From Acholoe squamosa (lineage: Eukaryota; Annelida; Polychaeta; Phyllodocida; Polynoidae): 64,000 nucleotides of DNA. The position numbers and the translations under genes were made by a program. The stretch is from assembly GCA_949317995.1 (NCBI GenBank), contig OX439042.1:19881174-19945173 (forward strand). Direction: 5' to 3'. Within the stretch, counting starts at the first letter, position 1. Every line of letters begins with the position of its first letter. This document shows, one piece after another, positions 52,820 through 61,260 of the stretch. The notes under the pieces are model-generated. The model saw only the letters and a program-made list of their open reading frames with translations. It was not told where the DNA came from and did no database searches.

Positions 52820-53776
52820 TTAATCCAAATGTGTTGACGAAATATGCTGAATCAAAAGGAGAGGGGAGCCAAAAAGTTTCAAGCAATAACGGCATGACAT
52901 CATGCTCTTTTTCTGTGCAGTGAAGTATACTCCCCCTCCAAAGAACAGCTCGTCAGTGCATGTTTCACAAGTGATTTTTTTACATATTTTTGTTCTTGTT
53001 TTTGTAGGAACTTTCGTCATCAGCTTCAAGAAAAGAGATCCTGTCTCTGTGTCTTTCTTTTGAGGGAAGACGACAGAAACAGGCAAGCGAGACAGAATTA
53101 AACGTTGAAGGTAGTCTCTCGTATTAGCCTGTTGTATAGAATCAGAAAAAGGCTCAGTGACATTGACAACTTTGGCTGAACTTTTATCAGGAAGAGTGAT
53201 GTTGTTGTCGTCTTTCACGACAACTTCACTAGGAACTAAGTCACTGTCTTGGAGAACAGCTACTTCTTTACCAGCAACATTAACTTCGTTACTGTCAATG
53301 ATTTCGTCCTTGTCCCCTTCGAGAATAACTTCAACTTCACGATGACTGTAGTGGTCATTGTTGTCTTCAATACCACCAATTTCCTCATAGTCAACGTGAA
53401 GTTCATTGTTATCTTCTAAGGAGACAACTTCATTCACAACTTGATAGTCATCTTTTGACAACTCAAGTCCAGAAATCTGAATAGCTTCGTCTAGTAAATC
53501 TGAAGAAGCTGGACCATAGTCGCTTTTGCAAAGCTCAGAAAGTTTTTTTTTCTTTACTAATGGAGGCATAACCTCCAGATCTTCTTCTTTTGATATCATT
53601 CTTTTAGTAGGATAAGCTCGACTCGGTCTTACAAGAAGAGGCATTTCCTCTTCAGGCTTCTGAAGAGAAGATGTTTCTTGTACATCATGAACATTTTTAG
53701 CAAATTTTGTTCCTTGAAAAAATTGGTTGTTTAACTTGGACAAAATAGGTTCTGGCTCTTGGTTTTCACGTTCCAT
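52820..53776 (-). CDS. Acidic protein with C-terminal C2H2 zinc finger (318 aa)
   Basis: Residues 1-220 are disordered and acidic, with little structure. A C-x2-C pair (ITCETC) and a final finger, CRYCLKLFGSPLLLIQHISSTH, with Cys 295/298 and His 311/316 close the protein. The base composition is more balanced than in its AT-rich neighbours (GC-richer codons), so it may have been acquired separately. A DNA-binding regulator is likely but unproven. ATG start, intact. Confidence 0.6.
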   Translation of the reverse strand: MERENQEPEPILSKLNNQFFQGTKFAKNVHDVQETSSLQKPEEEMPLLVRPSRAYPTKRMISKEEDLEVMPPLVKKKKLSELCKSDYGPASSDLLDEAIQISGLELSKDDYQVVNEVVSLEDNNELHVDYEEIGGIEDNNDHYSHREVEVILEGDKDEIIDSNEVNVAGKEVAVLQDSDLVPSEVVVKDDNNITLPDKSSAKVVNVTEPFSDSIQQANTRDYLQRLILSRLPVSVVFPQKKDTETGSLFLKLMTKVPTKTRTKICKKITCETCTDELFFGGGVYFTAQKKSMMSCRYCLKLFGSPLLLIQHISSTHLD

Positions 53777-53888
53777 CTGTAGGTAATAAATAAAATAAAA
53801 TTCATAACTAAAATTTTAAGTCAAAAAGTTAAGTATAAAAAAATAAAATGTCACTCAAACATTATGCTAAGCAACTTTTATATAATAT

Positions 53889-54959
53889 TTATTTCATTAT
53901 TTTTAATTTTTTTGGTTTACAATTTTTAGGACCTCTTCTGTCTTTAGTACACCTGAGAATAGCTGCAGAACAATGTTGCGGACATTTGGCACATTTCTCT
54001 ATATTTTCAGGTAACATATTAGTTTGTAAGACAATTAAATGCTTATATATTCTATCACATACTTTAATAGAAGATTCTAAGTTAGCCCTACACTGTTCTA
54101 GCTGTTCTTTAAATAAGTTAGCAAAAGGTGAAAACTCTCGTAACGAATTTACTTTATCGTCTACATCTATATCTATTTTTTTCTCATGCTTCATTTCTTC
54201 ATTTTTTTTAAATTTTTTATTCGTTAAACCCTGCTCTTCACTATCTGAATCGCTCTCAGACAATTCTAAATCTTCTTTTAAAAAATTAAATTCAGGATCA
54301 GAAGAAGTATCTTGAGAAACGCTTCGTTTAGGTTTAACAGATTTAGATTTTCTCTTTTTTCTTTCTATGTCTAAAGATTTCGAATCATTATCCTCATTTT
54401 CACTAGAATCTGACAAATTCTCTTCACTGAAAACATTATCAGAAGCTGGTAATATTTTTTTATTCTTTTTTCTTTTCTTAGTCTCTACATATTCTTTCAC
54501 TTCCTCGTTCTCAGAATCAAAAAAAATAGAAACAGGTTTGCTTCTCATATTTTCAGAAGGAAAAAAATCTACACTTTGATTTTTTGTGTGAAAAGTTATA
54601 TTAAGATTCAAAACTTCTGAAATACATTCTAACAATACACTATGAGAAGAAATAAGGTCTAAAAGAATTTTTTCTTTCTCTTGATTTATACAAAATTCAT
54701 ACTCTTTTTTGTAGGCTTCTTCTTTTTTTAACAGAGACAAAAGAAAAAACCAAGTCTCATCTTTCATTAGATCAAATATTTTCTCTTTTGATATAAAAGA
54801 CTCTTGCTTCTTCCTTTTAATATATTTTAAAATGTAATACAAACAATGTTTCTCTTTAAGCTTAATTTCATTCCAGTAAACTCTGTTAAATTCATTATTT
54901 TGACTTAAAATAAAAAATATTGTTAAAAGAATCTCTGAAATCAATTTAATTTCTTTCAT
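53889..54959 (-). CDS. Unknown protein, Ser/Asp-rich with Cys-rich end (356 aa)
   Basis: The N-terminus has a moderately hydrophobic stretch (about 6-18). The middle is Lys and acidic Ser/Asp/Glu-rich, with repeated SSD/SEN runs. The C-terminal 50 residues hold CAKCPQHC and CTKDRRGPKNC, so probably one zinc site. It overlaps the next gene upstream by 14 bases, which supports a polycistronic or compact layout. No family recognised. Confidence 0.55.
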   Translation of the reverse strand: MKEIKLISEILLTIFFILSQNNEFNRVYWNEIKLKEKHCLYYILKYIKRKKQESFISKEKIFDLMKDETWFFLLSLLKKEEAYKKEYEFCINQEKEKILLDLISSHSVLLECISEVLNLNITFHTKNQSVDFFPSENMRSKPVSIFFDSENEEVKEYVETKKRKKNKKILPASDNVFSEENLSDSSENEDNDSKSLDIERKKRKSKSVKPKRSVSQDTSSDPEFNFLKEDLELSESDSDSEEQGLTNKKFKKNEEMKHEKKIDIDVDDKVNSLREFSPFANLFKEQLEQCRANLESSIKVCDRIYKHLIVLQTNMLPENIEKCAKCPQHCSAAILRCTKDRRGPKNCKPKKLKIMK

Positions 54960-55599
54960 TTTTATTATCTGACTTTTCCTTTATTATTTCGTCTAACACA
55001 AGTTTTATCTCAGAACATAAAAATAAAAAAATATTACAATCTTTAGTTATACAATTCCCTTTGAAATTATAACCTAAAGTAAAAGTAATATCTTTATTTG
55101 AAATTCTTATGACAGAAACATTGTTCACATTATAATCTTTTAATCCTTCATAATTTACCCAAACAGATTCATATGTGTTAGACTCCTTTAATTTATATGA
55201 ATATTTGTCTTTAAAATGAAATCGTATTTTTAAAAGAAATTCTATGACTTTAATATTGTTATTTTTTATGTCAATTTCTACACTTATTTGGATATTTAAT
55301 AATGATACTTTAATTTTATTGTAATTTATTAAAGAAAAATGATTCCAAAAGTTTGAACAAAAAAAGGAAATAAACTTTTTAATGTTGCTTACAATAAAGT
55401 TAAAATCATTTCTTAAAAATATATAACAACACCCATTTTTGGTAAATTTTAAAGAAAAATCTTTCTTTAAAATAACAATAGAACCTCTATATTTAGAAAT
55501 TTTCCCCTGCAGCTGATATAAATTCTCTATGTCTAACTTAGCACAAGGGTACGTTCTAGCTATTAAAACAATATTATTAGTGTAATACTGAATTGACAT
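54946..55599 (-). CDS. Unknown protein with N-terminal hydrophobic segment (217 aa from ATG)
   Basis: The frame is open to 55,641, where it would start at GTG and add a hydrophobic leader (FAYFLVLILM). The first ATG is at 55,597-55,599. It is beta-rich and AT-rich in codon use, with several Cys in the second half. It could be spliced to an upstream exon supplying a signal peptide. It overlaps the 356-aa gene by 14 bases. Function unknown. Confidence 0.45.
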   Translation of the reverse strand: MSIQYYTNNIVLIARTYPCAKLDIENLYQLQGKISKYRGSIVILKKDFSLKFTKNGCCYIFLRNDFNFIVSNIKKFISFFCSNFWNHFSLINYNKIKVSLLNIQISVEIDIKNNNIKVIEFLLKIRFHFKDKYSYKLKESNTYESVWVNYEGLKDYNVNNVSVIRISNKDITFTLGYNFKGNCITKDCNIFLFLCSEIKLVLDEIIKEKSDNKNERN

Positions 55600-55799
55600 A
55601 AGAATTAAAACCAAAAAATATGCAAACCAATTAGTTAACACCGAAAGAATGATATATTATACCATAATAGAAGCAAGCCAGCTATATAATTTATTGAATA
55701 ACTAAATAAACAAGACAACTGAAGCACGTTAACTGAATGACTGATACAAGCTAACTAAATAAAAGCAAGTAAGCAAATAAATAAAATAATAACCTTATC

Positions 55800-55965
55800 C
55801 AAATTTAATCAGCAATCTTGATGTTGCTAGCAGATCCTCGTCCTAAATGAACTGTGAATAACCTTGTTGATACAGTAAACTGTAAACGACCTCGATGTTA
55901 GAGCAAACTGCAGACGACCTTGATGTTACACAGACTAAACGACCTTGATGCTGCTGAGTCCTTAA
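55800..55965. repeat. Degenerate repeats 'aacatcaaggtcgt'
   Basis: Three to four copies of a ~30-base unit (minus strand aacatcaaggtcgt plus 'cagttt') lie at about 55,810-55,960. They fall in the likely 3' untranslated part of the small spliced gene. Confidence 0.55.
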
Positions 55966-56839
55966 TCAAAAATAAGAAGACAGCACAAGACGTCTATCTG
56001 AAAAGAAAAAAGACACTTAATTTCTTTAAATTATCAGCATTATATCATTTCATATATAATCAGTTTCATGTCATCATCTAATTATCGTTATTTTTTCAAT
56101 ATGATATATATAAATTAATCAGTTTCATATCTTCATCTTGTTATTATTTTAATCAGTTTCATATCTTCATCTTGTTATTATAAAATAATAATCATCATTA
56201 TTATAAATCATTATAATAAAACATTATAAATAGTAATTATAATGTTTTTTCAATATAATCTTTTAATAATAATCTCATTTAGATTAAATTTTACATTATA
56301 AACTCATTTAGATTAAATTTTAATGTAAAATATAAATAACAATTCGTCTTATCTATGACTAAAATCCAAAACAAAAGAAATTTACCTTTGCTTTTTACAG
56401 TAAAACTTTCTGACTCAAGTTCAGTAAGATCACTCTCGGATTGAGTTTGGATTAAGTATTGATCTGAAAAATAACATTTCATAAAATCTTTAATATATAA
56501 CTCGAGTTCAGCAAGGTCATTCTTAAATTATTGAGTAAAGTATTAACCTGAAAAAATAAATTTTTATTGAGAAGATTAAAACTAAATCTTCTTAAACTTA
56601 AAACATTATTATTAGAACTTGGTTTTATATTCAAATAAAAAAAGTATTTTTCTTTTTTATTTAGTAACAAAGAATAGGTTAATAAATTTACCTCTGTGTA
56701 CGTAGAAAATATCACGGAACAGATAATTAATTATCAATCTCGTACGGGTCAATAATCTCTGACACGCCTGTATATTTTGCCTTGCTAGTTGTCCTCCTCT
56801 ATGTTCCTCGTAGTTAGACACAGAGTTTCCTCCACTCAT
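55966..56839 (-). CDS. Small spliced gene, 86-aa product (three coding exons)
   Basis: Exon A 56,839-56,692 starts at ATG (MSGGNSVSNYEEHRGG) and ends at a GTAAAT donor. Exon C 56,463-56,386 and exon D 55,997-55,966 follow with CAG acceptors, and both phases match, ending at TGA (55,966-55,968). An alternative exon B near 56,547 resembles exon C but gives an immediate stop, so it is a decayed duplicate. Exon A is itself preceded by an acceptor-like TTTTAG, so more 5' exons may exist. The product is unknown. Its acidic middle has SESDLTELESES. Intron use is unusual for a Polinton-type gene block. Confidence 0.45.
56050..56240. repeat. Tandem 'atcagtttcatatcttcatc' repeats
   Basis: Three copies of a ~35-base unit (aatcagtttcatatcttcat plus cttgttatta) at about 56,054-56,180, in an intron of the small spliced gene. 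Confidence 0.65.
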
Positions 56840-56929
56840 GATACACTAAAACAAAAAAAATAGGAATTCTTTAAAGTAAACTAAGCTCATTAAAGTTCAT
56901 TAATTGAACAGGGTCTATTTTTTTAAAAG

Positions 56930-57600
56930 CAGTAAGTAAAAGCATTCAGTTTTTCACTACAGTTTTCGCACAAACACACCAAATAACTATATTTAGTTTG
57001 TGACTGTAGTTTTTACTCGAACACTATAAAATAATTTATTTTTACTCTAACGCATAAAAAAACTTAAAACTGTAGTTTCTTCTTCAACGCATAAAATTTG
57101 AAGTTTGACATTTTAGTTTCTACTCGAAAGCGTTAAGTTAAAAAAGGTCTAACTATATAAATCACCTACCTTACAGTTTTCCTTTTCCTAGGTTCGTTAT
57201 AAGCTGTAGCGTTTTACATGCTCCTCTCCTGTTCTGCTTTTATCTGAAAAGAAAATTTTGATTCATTATTAAATATCCACTCGAACACAACTAATTTCAA
57301 TATTCAGTTTATTGCTACAGTTTTCACTTGAACGCATCAGTTCAGTTTATTACTACAGTTTTCACTCGAACGCATCAGTTCAGTTTATTACTACAGTTTT
57401 CACTCGAACGCATCAGACAATTTCCACTCGAACGCATCAGGCAATTTCCACTCGAATGCTTTTACTTAAATGATCTAACACACCTTCAACAAAAGCAATA
57501 AGATATTATTTCAATCTCTATTCGAACGCTACAACCTTCCAGCTCATAACCTTATTTTTCACTTGAACGCGAAACATAAAATTACTTAGTATGTTAGTTT
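56930..57600. repeat. Array of 'ttttcactcgaacgcat' motifs
   Basis: About a dozen copies of (t/c)ac-tcgaacgc-a at irregular 20-70 base spacing. Most are preceded by 'ctacagtt', and a block of near-identical 38-bp units lies at 57,310-57,470. No ORF. Could be a regulatory or origin-like array, or a minisatellite. Confidence 0.7.
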
Positions 57601-59147
57601 TTTCCTCGAACACAATAAGTCATTACGCATGCGTCACTCTGTTATAACAAAATGGCTGACTATACCTTCCGCTTTAGGTAAAACCATCTTTAGCAGCAGT
57701 GTTTTCTCCGAGAAATCATACTTTTAAGCCCTATCTAGACCTTTCTGATTTATTGTCTTATTCTATGAAAAACATAAAGAATACCATACTTTTGTATATC
57801 AAAAATATGCCATAGTTCTAGAGAAAAATGTATTTTCCGAACGCATATTCCGCAATCGAAAACAAAATACTTCTTACAAAAATTTACCTAGCCTTATGTT
57901 TCTTAGTTAATCCGTTAGATGTCTCTTTCTGTTTCTACCGTGTCTAATGAAATACTTTTGGTTCCTCTACTCCTGTCGTGTCTCATCAAATGTTTATGGT
58001 TCCGCTATGTGTTTCTTTCTACCCGATGAGGGTTCAAGGGCAGTACCGCTTTATCAAGGATGAGGGTTAAATTGCACATAAATTTGAAAGACATTTAAAA
58101 GAAATCATCTGAATTTAAGGAAAATTTATTTCAAATGAAAACTCTAGTGAAAGCCGAGAAGAGAATCTCAGGAAAATGAAATATTTATAAGGTGGTATAA
58201 CGTCCGTCCCCCTCCTAATCTCGGACCACCATATAGTGATCCGCAGTAAAAAACAATCATAGAATATAAATATGACACACAGGTCCTTTAGTTAAGCACT
58301 GATAAGTTAATGAAAGCCGAGAGAAGAGAGTCTCAGGGAAATGAAATATTTATAAGGTGGTATAACGTCCGTTCCCCTCCTGATCTCGGACCACCATATA
58401 ATGATCCATAGAATATAAATATAGCACACAGGTCCTTTGGTTAAGTGCTGATAGGCAATATTAAAAAAACTGGTGAGCACTATTGAATCATTAGGCACAG
58501 TTCAGACCGAAATATAGGTAGATACACACGCAAACCAACAGAAAAAAACTGAATTGGTCAAACCTATATTTCATTCATAAAAGATGAAAATAAAAATTTA
58601 TAGTTATAATGCATGATTAGAATCATTATAAGCTGGTTTTTAAGGTGGATGAGCTACAATAAATTATAGTGAGAAATATTTTGGTGGTCCGAGACTTTAC
58701 GGCTAGGTAAAAAATTTGAAAACTACTAGATAATACAGGAACTAGTATGATTAACTTGAACTTCCGGGTTAATTTCGCCAGAAGCTTCTTCTTCAAAATA
58801 TAATATTCTAAGACCTAACGTAGGATTTACAGCTTCAAAAGCGGAAAATCATGTCAAGAAACAAGGATTATTTTCTTTTAGGACCTAAAAGATGACAGTT
58901 TCAGCGAAATCCTCTCTTACCATCGACAAGCTGAACTACTTCGTTGTTATCTAGACATGGAAACTCGAAACAGGTACTTATCTATTTTATCTAAGAAGAC
59001 TATAACTCACCCTACTTTTAGTTAAAGGCTCATTGTCAGTTTTTTCTTATTCACTCGTATTAATACCTTTTTCTACAGCTAAACTAGTTAGGTTAAAGAA
59101 AGATCTAGGTTATTCTCTAGTTCATCATCATCTAGCTCACAGTGAAG
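57601..59147. other. Non-coding stretch with a direct duplication
   Basis: A segment of ~150 bp (tgaaagccgaga...aggtcctttagttaagc, at about 58,147-58,300) is repeated at about 58,312-58,455. Each copy holds an inverted pair 'gccgaga/tctcgg'. No recognised gene. A frame beginning atggctgactataccttccg at 57,651 is too short to judge. Confidence 0.5.
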
Positions 59148-61257
59148 ATGTGGACTTATATCCTAATATTCGTTCTTGTCCCTGCTTGTCTAGGAGTGGG
59201 AACAAAAGAAAATTGTTCATGCTCTTTCTTAGAGGATAGCATTATTTCCTGTCAGAGTCCTAATCTAACATGTTGGATTCAAATGGAACTGACACACAAA
59301 ACTTTAATCACTTCAGAAATCAGGACACAAAGTAACAACCAAACGCAGGAAATACAATATGGAAGAAACCGATTCCCTTTCTTAGAGCAAGTTTCCTCGA
59401 AAGTTGCTCTCTATTCTTGTGAAGCAGGGACATGCAGGTAATTTAAAAGCATTTATTATCCTATTTAACTGAATAGTAATTCGTCGAAATTTTTGCTCTT
59501 ACACTCTAAAATAATATTTCTTAACCAAAAATACTAATCTCAGAGCAATTTTCTGTTATCAAAGCTCATGTGTAAAATGTAAATTCCTAACTTTTTCTCT
59601 GCTAACTAAATAAATAAATATGTATTCAGCTTTGGCTTTAGATCATGCTAAAAGTAGTGCTATTGAAAATATGAGATCATAGACTAGAATCTTTAATTCG
59701 ACGCTGTCCTGGCACCGTGCCAAATCTGATACTATAAAAGAGATCGTAGTACAATTCTGTTATAACGCATTGTCTATACCATCAAATGTTTCAAGGATAA
59801 TTCTGTTATAACACTGATAAAGTTAACGTTCTATTTTAACAGGAAAACTCATGTCTACCTTCCAACAGAAGGAAAATATATCCGTCTCACAGAATATCAT
59901 CTGATGAAAGCAAAATCAACCACAACAAAAACTTCTACTCTGTCTACTATAATCTATAAGTCTACTACCACCTACAAACCTACTGTCTACAAGCCTACTT
60001 CCACCTTCAAGCCTAGTACCTATATTCCTACTTCGAACATGTATAGAAGCACCATCTATATCCCTGCTTCCACTCCTGCTGCCTATACATCTACTATCAT
60101 TAACAAAGAGGCTACTTCAAGGTATTTCTATATTTTTACTAATAATTGTAACCCTTTTATTTGTTTTATATGAACTACGACTTGTACGAAAATGCTAACA
60201 ATGTCAAAATATTTTCTTTAAATCTTTTCGTCACTAAAAAAACTTTACGAGCTTAAAAATGTCTTAAGAAATCCAAAACTATATAAACGTTGTAATGTTT
60301 TCTTTAACTCTGTTCTAGTCATTGAAAAAACATTATGACCTTGTAATTTTAGAAATATTTTAAGAAATCCTAAATATCATTTTCTCATACTTGTGCAGGG
60401 ATTTTAAAATTCAAGGGTTCTGCGCATTCATATAGAAACCTAGGTTTTCAGAGTAAAAAATCAAACCATTTCAGGCATTTTCATGCTAAATGACTTTCAT
60501 CTCTGTTAATTCATACTTGTGCAGGGATTTTAAAGTTCAAGAGTCCTGTGCATTCATATAGAAACCTAAGTTTTCAGAGTAAAAATCAAACCATTTCAGG
60601 CATTTTCATGCTAAATAACTCTCATCTCTGTTAATTATATAATAAAATTTACCTGTCATACATTAATATAACATAACCTTTCTTTTCAGAGAAAAACTTA
60701 CCTTAATTAAGACGTCTGAACAGCAAACCACAACTGCTCCTCAAGAAAAAGACTATCAAAATGAGGATACTATAACAACGTCTTCAGCGTCTGGAGAAGG
60801 ATTTCATCTGGAAGATCAGCCCAGCACTCCTGCTTCTTATATACCAAACCATGAGGAGCTGTCAACCTTAAGTCCCGCCTTAAAGAGCAGCTCTCCCCTT
60901 TCAGCTGTACCAAGAGAGCACCAACTGACAACGTTAAGCCACGCCTTAAAGAGCAGCTCTTCCCTCTCACATACAGTAACAGATCAGAAAATGTCAACTT
61001 CAAGCCCCGCCTTTATGAACAGCACAAGAGAGTCTCTTCCAAACAATTCTATTAACTCTTCAATGGCATCTTCATCTCTTATTGTATCTGTATCGTTTGG
61101 TGTAATCATTCCTTTACTTATGATAACAAGCATTGTTATAATATTAAAGGCTCGAAAAAAAAGAAACAGATCTCCTATATATAGACCAACTTCAGGTCAA
61201 GCTAGCACAAGCAGAGAAATTTTCGAGTTAATACCTCTACATTCAAACATACCATAA
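59148..61257 (+). CDS. Type I membrane protein with mucin-like stalk (three exons)
   Basis: Exon 1 59,148-59,437 starts at ATG (MWTYILIFVLVPACLG signal peptide), exon 2 59,843-60,120 and exon 3 60,691-61,257. All borders are GT/AG with matching phase. Domain order: signal peptide, a small Cys-containing ectodomain with several N-x-T/S sites (NLTCW, NQT), a Thr/Ser/Pro/Tyr-rich repeat stalk from exon 2, two or three ~30-residue Ser-rich repeats in exon 3 (TLSPALKSSSPLS), then a transmembrane helix (SFGVIIPLLMITSIVIIL) and a short basic tail. Such proteins are cell-surface or viral envelope-type glycoproteins. It runs opposite to the capsid genes. Whether it is viral cargo or a host gene is unclear. 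Confidence 0.62.
60389..60640 (+). repeat. ~130-bp tandem duplication in intron 2
   Basis: 'catacttgtgcagggatttt' with about 110 following bases occurs at 60,389 and again near 60,524, with few changes. Both copies have a CAG acceptor-like start. Confidence 0.8.
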
Positions 61258-61260
61258 TGT

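Larger units (their letters stand above)
32300..57600 (-). mobile_element. Endogenous Maverick/Polinton- or adintovirus-like element (approximate limits)
   Basis: Tightly spaced minus-strand ORFs encode the hallmark set: protein-primed DNA polymerase B, DDE integrase, A32-like packaging ATPase, adenovirus-type protease, double-jelly-roll capsid protein and penton-like protein. Such elements are integrating dsDNA viruses of animals. Order from upstream to downstream is accessory genes, penton, polymerase, PC4-like, zinc protein, integrase, ATPase, core proteins, capsid, protease, membrane protein, accessory island. Base composition is much more AT-rich than the host part. I found no terminal inverted repeats or target duplication, so the limits are set by gene content and composition only and could extend to the end of the window. 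Confidence 0.85.
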
